Positions 49,801 to 64,000 of a stretch of DNA of 64,000 nucleotides are shown here, piece by piece. Source of the DNA: Cloeon dipterum (taxonomy: Eukaryota; Arthropoda; Insecta; Ephemeroptera; Baetidae); NCBI RefSeq assembly GCF_949628265.1, contig NC_088790.1, positions 31,190,545 to 31,254,544 of the forward strand, in the 5' to 3' direction. The notes under the pieces are model-generated. The model saw nothing but the letters and a program-made list of their open reading frames with translations. It ran no database searches and was not told where the DNA came from. Both the position numbers and the translations under genes were made by a program. The first letter of the stretch is position 1. Every line of letters begins with the position of its first letter.

Positions 49801-49942
49801 CCGGCGAGGCCCACCGGCCGCCGCGGTGCGCCGGCGAGCCCATCAGAGAGCTGGGCTCCGAAGAGCACAGTCTCTCGGACGAGTCGTTGAATTTCGAGCC
49901 CCGCATCGGCGGCGGCGTCGCGCACCCGAGGAACTCACTCAT
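37818..49942 (-). CDS. Dok-7-like PH-domain protein, first two coding exons
   Basis: Exon 1 is 49942-49715 (76 codons, MSEFLGCATPP...); exon 2 is 37863-37818 (15 codons plus one base). Both splice sites are good (AGG|GTCAGT; TTGTTGTTGCAG|TGG; GCAG|GTAAGT) and the phases agree. The joined frame reads VVDGYVKFRDNKR then WKQRWGVVTKLSPAA, matching the start of a PH domain and, as I recall the family, the start of Dok-7 (EGQVKLRDGKK / WKSRW). Dok-7 is a membrane-recruited adaptor with PH and PTB domains that activates the kinase MuSK in vertebrates; the role in insects is less clear. The first 50 residues are Ser/Pro-rich. The next exon, expected to start with the last two bases of Asp and then Cys, was not found at lower coordinates. 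The 11.9-kb intron holds a gene on the other strand. The PH call is firm; the Dok-7 assignment is likely but not proven. Confidence 0.62.
37864..39084. other. Intron 1 of Dok-7-like gene: unique and AT-rich
   Basis: GC-richer sequence to 38090 and again at 38640-38880, AT-rich between. The piece 38845-38930 (GACTCGAGTCACGAGTCCGC, GATTCCTCCAAGACGCAATA) recurs in degenerate form at 49058-49130. No exon is supported. Confidence 0.4.
39085..39310. mobile_element. Palindromic MITE, family E, copy 1
   Basis: The left arm has AATTGCGAATGAAAACACGC, AGCAAGAATTCTTTGCTGGA and TTGACGCTGATTG; the right arm has CAATCAGCGTCGAGAATTCT and AATCGCAATTAAATC. Arms are about 90 bp with a short centre; no coding capacity. 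Confidence 0.85.
39385..39665. mobile_element. Palindromic MITE, family E, copy 2
   Basis: Same arms as copy 1, with a longer centre that contains TCCCGCGGTTGCTTAGCAAC. Copies 1 and 2 are direct neighbours, about 75 bp apart, in the same orientation. Confidence 0.85.
39666..40937. other. AT-rich, then GC-richer island (40180-40850)
   Basis: The island holds a (CCAG)n run near 40322-40341 and a GAAA run near 40616-40630. Frames of 60-90 codons have no support. Lies within intron 1 of the Dok-7-like gene. Confidence 0.35.
40938..41300. mobile_element. Fold-back element, family B, copy 3
   Basis: Inverted arms with TTGATTCCTGAGGGTCGAAT and TTCGACCCTCAGAAATCGAT. Internal CTGCGCATGCGTCAGAGCTG and its mirror CTCACGCATGCGCATTTCTC. 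Confidence 0.86.
41301..42404. other. AT-rich filler
   Basis: More than 1 kb of very AT-rich intron sequence with nothing recognised. Confidence 0.4.
42405..42800. repeat. Degenerate family D palindromic unit
   Basis: Weak copies of the arms: AATCTCGGGTTCCAATCGTC and CAGAATTGCAAAAACTGCAC, with a diverged reverse arm on each side. It is a single decayed unit, unlike the arrays at the left end. Confidence 0.65.
42801..43669. other. AT-rich, then GC-richer island (43080-43560)
   Basis: No coding exon is seen; the block around 43430-43530 is GC-rich. Confidence 0.35.
43670..44060. mobile_element. Family G dispersed repeat
   Basis: Collinear with 32195-32600, from TTTACTGGTTACGC to AACTGGCCGTTAGATAACCT. 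The plus frame just before it (from 43546) is a chance frame running into the repeat. Confidence 0.8.
44620..45360. repeat. Three tandem units of about 225 bp
   Basis: Units begin near 44693, 44919 and 45142 and share ACCAGTTTAGGACATTTGAA, GGCAAARTGGTCCTT and GACGAGTCGAGTCAAGTCAA. The third is the most diverged. The GAGTC/AAGTC-type 5-mer pattern is a nested microrepeat. Related GACGAG/GTCTCGTC sequence lies at 48.4-48.85 kb. Confidence 0.8.
45470..45780. mobile_element. Family X dispersed repeat (inverted)
   Basis: Carries GGGTACCCTGAGAAAGG and GTCAGGGTA, the reverse complement of the family X core, next to GATGAGGGGTCATGGTCGA, the complement of TCGACC..CCCCTCAT in the 17-kb and 20-kb copies. 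Confidence 0.65.
45850..46151 (+). promoter_or_regulatory. Promoter and 5' UTR of the 59-residue candidate gene
   Basis: GC-rich, CpG-rich block directly before the ATG at 46152. TCAGTT and TCATTG words near 45970-46010 could serve as initiators; no TATA box is seen. Composition drops abruptly after the first donor site, as expected at an exon-intron border. Confidence 0.45.
46152..48267 (+). CDS. Small two-exon protein of 59 residues, unknown
   Basis: Exon 1 (46152-46192) reads MDVGEALLSANNA and ends in AG|GTAAGG; exon 2 (48129-48267) follows TTTATTCAG and continues in phase with RSETYAGVQTTKPSLPNL to a stop at 48265-48267. The splice pair is good, the phase fits, and exon 2 is GC-richer than its AT-rich surroundings and bounded by the acceptor. 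Pro/Thr/Ser-rich, no signal or membrane segment, a basic end (GRVRTYVKGS). A possible donor (TAT|GTAAAA) just before the end leaves open that more exons follow; none was found up to 49.7 kb. Not recognised. It lies on the opposite strand within the 11.9-kb intron of the Dok-7-like gene. Confidence 0.5.
46430..46800. repeat. ATGTA/TACAT-rich simple-sequence region
   Basis: Within the intron of the 59-residue gene, GTATGTATGTATGTAAG near 46441 is followed by some 350 bp unusually dense in ATGTA, TACAT and CATATG words. It looks like a decayed tetranucleotide microsatellite. Confidence 0.55.
46801..48128. other. AT-rich intron of the 59-residue gene
   Basis: Unique AT-rich sequence with no coding exon or assigned repeat. 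Confidence 0.4.
48268..49714. other. Intergenic/intronic repeats
   Basis: 48400-48850 holds GACGAGAC/GTCTCGTC sequence related to the 225-bp tandem repeats at 44.6 kb, with a GC-rich centre (48640-48720). 49058-49130 repeats 38845-38930. 49300-49530 is similar to 44370-44560 (CTGATTTTTGTGACCTTGAC, CACCATTTTTAAACTAGAAG). No exon of the Dok-7-like or the 59-residue gene was found here. Confidence 0.5.
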
Positions 49943-50470
49943 GGTTATAATTAACACGAATCAAATCTCGCGAAACACACTTGAAACAAACAAACGCACA
50001 CACGAAAAAGCAGCACACAACGCGCGACACAACAATAATTATTATTCCACAGGACGGCACGCGCGAGCGAGAGGAGAGAACGAGAGAACGAGAGAGAGAG
50101 AGAGACGCGCAGAGAGAGTTCTACTCAGTGCCCATGCCGGGTGCTGAATGCCGAATGCGTTCACCCTGGCAGCGGCCAAGACTGCTTGCCGCCACCGCCA
50201 ACCACCCCCGAAGGCATGCGCGCCGCGCAGCGAGTGCAAAAACTCAAGTTTCCGCACCAAACAAACACGCCGCGATTTGAATTGACGAGTCGGCGCAGCC
50301 ACAGATTGACGCACCTTGCGAAGGTGCAAATTCCCGGCGAGCCGCATTCCTGCATTCATGACAAGTTCGTACACGAAATACATCCGGCAAAAATAACTAA
50401 CAGGAGAAGAAAGCAGAAACGAGACCAACTGGCATCCGCAGAACAAAAGAAAATAATAAAATACAGTTAC
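49943..50470 (-). promoter_or_regulatory. Promoter and 5' UTR of the Dok-7-like gene
   Basis: GC-rich, CpG-rich block upstream of the ATG at 49942 (minus strand), with a long GA/CT run (50085-50120, GAGAGAACGAGAGAACGAGA on plus) that would bind GAGA-type factors. No TATA box was recognised. Frames of 134 codons on both strands in this block overlap and look like composition effects. Confidence 0.45.
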
Positions 50471-51600
50471 CTCGTGTTACAGTTTCAGTTAATTCAAAAA
50501 TTTAAATTATATTCATGCCAAAGAATTAATTTAATTAGGAATTGAATTTCAGTTCCAAACTTAAAATAATTTCCAATTGTGTAATTTCTTTTAAAATTTA
50601 ATTCCAAATTGTTCAAAATTTATTTTTTCACAATTTAAAAAAAGGGGGATGATATTTTTAAAAGAGTGAATGAATTTGAAATCCCTTTTTGAATTAAATT
50701 ATAACATTTTGCGATTTTTAACTGTTGCAATTCCATCCTTTGCTTCCCCCTTCAAATTTATTTTTTTTCCTTCGTTTTTTGGTGGGGATGAAATAGGGTT
50801 GAAGGGGGTTGGCATGTTTTTATTGCTTTTTCTATCATTAAATCTCAAATTATTTGAAATTTTTACGTAAATCTGATTTTTAGAAGCTTTGATTTGGAGA
50901 AAAACATGATTTTTTCAGAGACTGGCAAAATAAAAAATAGTTTGAATGCTAAATCTCAGGTTCTAAAGGTCGCATTTACAAAACATGAATACCAACCATT
51001 TCGTAATTACATCCCAAAGTGTACTGAAGTATTTTCAGGGGGATAAAATTTAAATTCCGTAGCGCAGTCGGGTGCAAAAATAAAAAAATTTGTAAAATCT
51101 CACGTTTTTTAGGGTGGAAAAGGGGGGATGAAAAATTACCCCCCTCAAAGTACTTTCACTGTCTAGAAGAGGTTAATTCTAGTCTAATGGTGTTTGGTTT
51201 TTGAAAATCCGAATAATAGAAGCTGAGATTTGGGCGTTAAATTTTTTTAAATACCCAAAAATTCACAAATTTTGTAGTTTTTATTTTTTTATTTAAAAAT
51301 CGAAGCAAAATTTTCATTAATGTTAGATATTTAGGCACAAATAGGAAAGTTACTTCTATACAACATGGAAAGTTTACTGAGAAAATATTTATTTTAGCGT
51401 TAAATTTAATTCAACCTGAACATTTAAATAATTGTTTTAATTAAACAAAAATAAAAACCGTAAAATTATATTAAAATTTGGCTTTTTTTCATGACGATAT
51501 TTCATTATTAATAACAAAATATTGTCGAAATAAATTCAAAACATTAATAAAATTGGTCCAAACAATTTTATTCAAAAGAAAAACCAAATCCCACAAAAAA
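50471..51600. repeat. AT-rich intergenic with degenerate family D unit
   Basis: AT-rich DNA between the divergent Dok-7-like and B9D1 genes. 50925-51245 contains decayed arms of the palindromic family (CTAAATCTCAGGTTCTAAAG; AATAGAAGCTGAGATTTGGG). The rest holds nothing recognised. Confidence 0.55.
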
Positions 51601-51709
51601 ATCAGAAGCTTCCCTTAAATCAGGGGGTGGGTGGTGGTGGCACTCTGTCGGCAAAGCGCGAAACCACGTCGATCCAGCGCGAAAGCCGCGAAAGGAAGCC
51701 ACGGCGCGC

Positions 51710-51723
51710 GTTGCCATGGCGAT
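51710..51723 (+). promoter_or_regulatory. RFX X-box-like site of B9D1
   Basis: GTTGCCATGGCGAT lies 28-41 bp before the B9D1 start codon. The X-box bound by RFX/DAF-19 factors is an imperfect palindrome of the form GTTGCCATGGCAAC; this site keeps the whole left half and spacer and deviates at three bases on the right. RFX factors drive cilium genes, including B9-family genes in nematodes, so position and target gene both fit. Confidence 0.6.
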
Positions 51724-51750
51724 CGAAACGCTACAACAAAAAACATTCCA

Positions 51751-54700
51751 ATGTCGAAGGACGTGTCTCCGAACAACGCCGTCGGCCGGTCGTCGGCCGA
51801 AGGGTCGTCGTCGCGGCAGTTTTTCGTCGTGTCGATCAGCGGATCGGTGGAGGCGGCCGAGTTTCCCGAGCACGACGAACTCTACTGCAGATACTTCGTC
51901 GAGTTCGGCTCCGACTGGCAAATCATCTCGGTGAGCTCATTAATTTCTGTTTGAACTGGCAATCAGGGCGGCGAGACGCAATTTGCAGGGAGTAGCCGAG
52001 GGCATGTCGCAGATTTCTAAGAAGAGCAAGTGCCACATTGACGACAGGCAGCTGTGTGTCTGGAATTTGCCAGTCGAGCTCACCCTCAAGTCGACCAACA
52101 TCACCGGATGTAAATATATTAATTTGTAAATTAGTCAGGGGAATTATAGCTTTTTTTCTGGCTCATTTAGATTTTTTTTTAAAACATAAAAAATAACTAA
52201 TTTATTATAAATTTCCCACGTAAAATGAAGTCAAAATCGTTTTTGGCTCTCTATGCTTCACTCCAATAACAGAAAAAGAGCAATTCATCGTCCAGAAACT
52301 ACCTCTTATATTCTCGAATGTGTAATGAACGTATATACAATGATTGTATACAATTCAGCGGGGACCAGATTCATGTGCGACGCGCAGATATGGCGTCCGG
52401 TGAAGTATGGCGCGAAGAAACGGTCACGTGAAAAAGTTTTGGTCGATATTGTGACATATATAATTTGCATTGCTCTTAACTAATTGTGTCTTTTGGATCG
52501 AGAAAACAAACTCTTGACACTTCTCGCGTACGGCAATCCAAACGAGAGCTTTTTGTTTCCCAAACTTAGTCGCCATCTTGGATCTGCGCAATGCGAACCG
52601 ATTTTATCGCATATATATCTGGTCCCCGCTGATACAATACAATATTTGAATCCACAGAAAAAATTTCTCACGATCCTCAACATTGATGATTACCTTCTTG
52701 ATATTTGTAAATTGGCATGAGGCAACGCTTACATTGAGTTAGCTCATTGCAATCTGAAGTGTTCAAAGGCAGAAGTGTCCATTTTGTAAAGACCTTTCTT
52801 ATAGAGTAAATTAGGTTATCCTGGTGAACAGCTGATCTATGCTGGATTAAATCCTCAAAGTTGAATTATGGCACATCAAGCAATATCCCCAATCCCTATT
52901 TGGAGCGTCGGCTGAGTAATTTGGCGAAACAGGGCAGCGATGGTTGAAGAAACGACGTCTGTAAAACACCTTTTCACAAAAGAAGCATTCTTTCAACTCT
53001 TCCTTAAGTTTTATGCCAAAGTAAAAAAGTAAACGTTTTTGATTAAACGCTCCAACTACATAGAACTTATTTGGTTCACGTTCACTACTGCCAGATAGAC
53101 GATGCCACTCTTTTCTATGTTCAAAAATATCATCAACATCCGCCTCGCACATCAGACAAAATCCTCTATTGTTTGAGCTACGGGCAAATTCATCGTCGGA
53201 GCAGCGCACTGAAAATTATAAGAATAATTAATTTACTCCAATAATTTAAAGATCATCTATATGACGAAGTTTGTGAGCCCACAAATCGATTCCTGAGGGT
53301 CGAATTAGTTAGAGTAGACATTTTTTCCGTAAAAACAGTGCAGCGCGACGTGCGAACTTTTTCCCGCCAAAACAATTTGAATGCGATAAGTGCGCATGCG
53401 TGAGAGCTGGCTGGATCTGACAAAGAATTCATTCTCTGCAAGTGCTCAAACAATCTTTGACGCATGCGCACTTCTCGCATTCATATTGTTTTGGCGGGAA
53501 GAAAAGTTCGCACGTCGCGCTGTACATTTTTAACGGAAAAAACATCCACTTAACCTAATTCGACCCTCAGGAATCGATTGGTGTGCTCCAAAACTCATTT
53601 AAGAAAGTCCTTTTGAAGGAATTTATGTACTTAGGGCTTTGTTAGCTTTCAAAATTTCGATTGAAGATAGTTCTAGTGGTAAAGGAGAAATCTTGGTCTG
53701 CGCAACAGGACCAGACGCTGACATTCCAAAACTTTCAGATCTGTGTTGAGTTTTTCGTCTTTTAGGAGCCGGCAATTGCGTTCCCTCTTTTGAATTCTTC
53801 ATCTGATTTGTTGCAGTAGTTTGAGCATTGTTGACATTTTTAAAAATTGTTGAGCACCCTCCGCCAGAGAAATTTGGTCTTAAATAAAGCATTAAAATTA
53901 CAATTTAATTATAAAAACCTGAATTTGTTGTTTAGTTTGGAAATTGCAATTGTCCGGTCTGGTTTTCTTCCATGGCAGGAGTAGCCAGCATATTCTGGTT
54001 AGAGCAGAGAACGATTTTTTCCTGCAGTTCTTGAGAATTTAAGATTTTCTGCCCTGTTTCTTTCCCTTTGGAGTGAAGTGAAGCTGCGTCTGAGTTTGAC
54101 GACTGCTCGTCATTTTGTGTTTTGTTGGATTCACTTAAGCTTGGGCAGTACCAGTTGAAGCACTGGCCTTCCAAATAAAGACATTGCTTGCAGTGAGCGC
54201 AACTCATTTTTACTTAAAATTATTGGTCCTGAAAGAAGTAAAAACAAATGCTTTTTTGACAAAACACTCTTAAATGACTTAAACAGTGGAAAATGGGTTA
54301 AAAATCGTCCTTACCGAGGGGTGAATTTCATCTTTTTTAGAGTGCAGTTTGCTGACCACTTTCTTTCACGAAATGAGCAGAACTAATACACGTACCAGTC
54401 ATTCCTCTTGTTGGATTTCGATGCATTTCTTAAGAATGATAAATATTCGAGCCATTATTATATTGATCAAATAATGCGTTTAATATGCCAAGAATTTCTT
54501 CTCAAATTTTGCTCTCAAAATTGTTTAATGATTTTAGTTTAAAATTTTGCTATTTTAAATCACCTTAAAGGCACGAGATATACTCAAAATGAAAATTCAA
54601 ACTAATTTGAGGAGAAATAGTGGGCCTGAAAAAATTAAAATAATTAACCAGCGTATCTGACTGAAAATTACCAAAGGGTTGAAAAATCATTTATAAAAGC

Positions 54701-55246
54701 TGATATTTTATTAATTACTGAATTATTTGTTCCTTTTTAGGGCCGAAAATTGTGGTTAGCGTCTACGGAAACGACTCGTTTGGCAATGACGTTGTCAGAG
54801 GCTACGCATGGAGTTTTGTTCCGCTCGAAAGCACTTCTACCACATTGAGGTAAAATAAATACACTTTTTCTAACTATTATTTAATTAATTTAATTTTCAG
54901 CATGCCGGCATTTGTTCCTGCATCTTCATCCAAACTGCAAGAAATGACGGCTTGGTTCACTGGAAGACGACCCGAATTTCTCAATCCGGCAATCGTCGTG
55001 CACGGAGAAAGCAGAGAACGTGAGTAAAATTAATCCTCTGATGTTAATTAGTATTCTAGGAATTAATTATTGGGTGATATTCTGTTTGCAGTTCTGCGCA
55101 CTTCTTCTCACGGCCACGTATTCGTCAAGGTGAACACCCTGATCAAGGACCTGAGCAAGTGCGGCTACGAAAACTGCTACAAGCAGGCGCAGTCGTACAG
55201 CCTGGCGTCGATTGTGAGCGAAATGGAAAAGTTCTCCGTCAGTTAA
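51751..55246 (+). CDS. B9D1: B9 domain-containing protein 1 (MKSR-1)
   Basis: Five exons: 51751-51930, 51989-52109, 54741-54849, 54901-55019 and 55092-55246, together 684 nt or 227 residues. All junctions have GT..AG and matching phase. The protein follows the B9D1 family over its length: [65 protein letters not shown] and [12 protein letters not shown] are all family hallmarks. B9D1 is a lipid-binding C2-like (B9) protein of the MKS complex at the ciliary transition zone, acting with B9D2 and MKS1 to gate entry into cilia and sperm flagella. The N-terminus is about 20 residues longer than vertebrate forms and Ser-rich. Intron 2 (2.6 kb) contains a MITE and a gene on the other strand. An X-box-like site lies just upstream. 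Very secure identification. Confidence 0.95.
52356..52631. mobile_element. hAT-type MITE, copy 6 (in B9D1 intron 2)
   Basis: A 276-bp copy from CAGCGGGGACCAGATT to TCTGGTCCCCGCTG, with target duplications ATACAATT and ATACAATA (7 of 8 identical). The interior carries a few small insertions relative to the other copies. Confidence 0.88.
52847..54207 (-). CDS. Nested Cys/His-rich protein in B9D1 intron 2
   Basis: Three coding blocks on the minus strand: A 54207-53932 ([14 protein letters not shown]..., 91 codons then stop), B 53878-53631 and C 53208-52847. B and C join cleanly (CTAA|GTACAT to TTTTCAG|TG, phase 1) to give ...ANKALMRCSDDEF.... C has CLMC..H..H, CFFC..H.C and CLMC motifs typical of zinc-binding modules. 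A is Gln/Asn/Ser-rich after an N-terminal CxxCxxC. A and B do not join with a GT donor: the only GT sites leave a stop or a wrong phase. A GC donor at 53947 would join them in frame and give about 289 residues, but its context is poor. So the gene may be intact with a non-canonical intron, two transcripts, or recently broken. The family is not recognised. Intron B-C holds a fold-back element. Confidence 0.55.
53246..53610. mobile_element. Fold-back element, family B, copy 4
   Basis: Left arm AAATCGATTCCTGAGGGTCG, CAGCGCGACGTGCGAACTTT, GTGCGCATGCGTGAGAGCTG; right arm mirrors it to GAATCGATTGGTGTGCTC. It fills most of the 422-bp intron between coding blocks B and C of the nested gene. Confidence 0.87.
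54208..54740. other. B9D1 intron 2, right part
   Basis: The first part may hold the 5' end of the nested minus-strand gene (a TTCTTTCAG acceptor lies 20-30 bases before its ATG, at about 54229). The rest is AT-rich, with nothing recognised. Confidence 0.4.
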
Positions 55247-55253
55247 ACAAGCA

Positions 55254-55299
55254 AATAAACTAGCTTTTATTTTATAATTGAGTAACAGGGTTCTTTATT
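55254..55299. terminator. Convergent poly(A) signals of B9D1 and aconitase
   Basis: AATAAA on plus at 55254-55259, eight bases after the B9D1 stop, and AATAAA on minus at 55294-55299 (and 55266-55271), about 250 bases after the aconitase stop. The two transcripts therefore end within about 50 bp of each other and may overlap at their 3' ends. Confidence 0.6.
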
Positions 55300-55545
55300 T
55301 GTATTCAAATCTCTGCGTTGCACACGTGGAGCAACAATATTGATTCCCGTCCGTCAGGCAAGGTGGTTTTGTACAACGCCATTTTTTGCGTAACTGCCAT
55401 CTTTCGTTTGCCGCTGCTTATTAGAATAAGTTAAATGGCTAGAAACAAAGTCTACTGCATCACAAGGCTTGCTAAACGTCGACACAAAATGCGGTCTCTC
55501 CCTTTTCTTTTTTACTTTCCAGTCCGTCTACGGGGTTTGACTAGT

Positions 55546-61005
<5,460 letters not shown>

Positions 61006-61489
61006 GATTGCGAGAGAACCGAGAAAAATTCTGAGCAGGAAAGGCTAGGATAGGATTAAGAGCGCTCCCTGTTCAAAGTCCGTGTTCTTAACTTGCAGCG
61101 GGAAATTTGAAATTCGCTAAGAATTTCAAGTGCAGCGCCTCTTTTGTAACTGAATCACCAGTCTTCCCGTTCAACATGAACGAGCCTTCTAGAATTTAAA
61201 CTAGCTACCTCGATTTCATTGGTTAATCTGACTGACGCATGCGCACAGCAGCACAACCGAACAGTTCGATCTGCGCGTCTCCTGCCCCCTGCCGCCGCCA
61301 GCGCCAAAGCCAGTTCAACTCAAGCTGATCAAGCTCCATGTTTGTTATCGGCCGATTGAAGTGAGTCGTATTTTAACCAAATTACGTGTTTCGCGGAGAC
61401 ATTCGCTGGTTTTCTGTGTGAAAATCAGTGAATTTTAGTCTCGGGCAGTGACTGGATACTGAAACGGCGGCCGCAGAGCCACATTAAAA
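61006..61489. promoter_or_regulatory. Bidirectional promoter of ACO2 and U2AF50
   Basis: 484 bp separate the divergent start codons at 61005 and 61490. The block holds ATTGG (inverted CCAAT) at 61218-61222 and ACGCATGCGCA at 61235-61245, close to the NRF-1 (insect Erect wing) palindrome GCGCATGCGC, a factor that drives nuclear genes for mitochondria and other housekeeping genes. GC-rich pyrimidine blocks follow at 61280-61300. No TATA box is seen on either side. Confidence 0.65.

Positions 61490-64000
<2,511 letters not shown>

Noticed and set aside
49575-50147. 190-codon plus-strand frame
   Set aside because: Antisense to exon 1 and the 5' UTR of the Dok-7-like gene. The minus frame has a start, a good donor and a matching downstream exon; the plus frame has none.
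3610-52631. A hAT transposase gene to drive the MITE copies
   Set aside because: No frame with transposase character was found in any copy or between them; any source element must be elsewhere in the genome.
61006-61200. Iron-responsive element in the aconitase 5' UTR, as in vertebrate ACO2
   Set aside because: No CAGTGN loop with a bulged-C stem was found on the minus strand upstream of the start codon.

Overview
This is a piece of a eukaryotic nuclear genome, AT-rich, with spliced genes and a heavy load of short non-autonomous transposable elements. It is almost certainly from an insect: one gene contains a classical six-cysteine odorant-binding-protein (PBP/GOBP) domain, a family known only from insects and close relatives, and the other recognisable genes fit an insect. 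The species cannot be fixed from the sequence. All gene models below were assembled by hand from splice sites, reading-frame phase and protein family likeness; no search was run.

Layout. 1.5-5.5 kb (minus): an 18-exon gene for a secreted-type protein of at least 630 residues with the order C-type-lectin domain, C-type-lectin domain, complete OBP domain, C-type-lectin domain; its 5' end is uncertain and may lie at 7.7-8.0 kb. 8-37 kb: no convincing coding exon. Here GC-richer blocks of 250-700 bp (possible regulatory islands) alternate with AT-rich filler and with at least ten repeat families: a hAT-type MITE with 8-bp target duplications, a fold-back family, tandem palindromic arrays with a period near 360 bp, and others. 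37.8-49.9 kb (minus): the first two coding exons of a PH-domain gene resembling Dok-7, separated by an 11.9-kb intron. Inside that intron, on the plus strand, is a two-exon candidate gene for a 59-residue protein (46.15-48.27 kb).

51.7-55.2 kb (plus): B9D1 (MKSR-1), a ciliary transition-zone protein, complete in five exons with an RFX X-box-like site just upstream. Its second intron hosts an opposite-strand gene for a Cys/His-rich, probably zinc-binding protein. 55.5-61.0 kb (minus): mitochondrial aconitase, complete in 12 exons (785 residues), tail to tail with B9D1. 61.5 kb to the end (plus): U2AF50, the large subunit of the U2 snRNP auxiliary factor, first six exons (254 residues), head to head with aconitase across a 484-bp shared promoter.

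The genes do not form one pathway. The right-hand 10 kb is a compact housekeeping cluster (cilium, TCA cycle, splicing) with shared promoters and adjacent 3' ends. The left-hand gene is a lineage-specific secreted-type protein whose domain fusion is the most unusual thing in the window.
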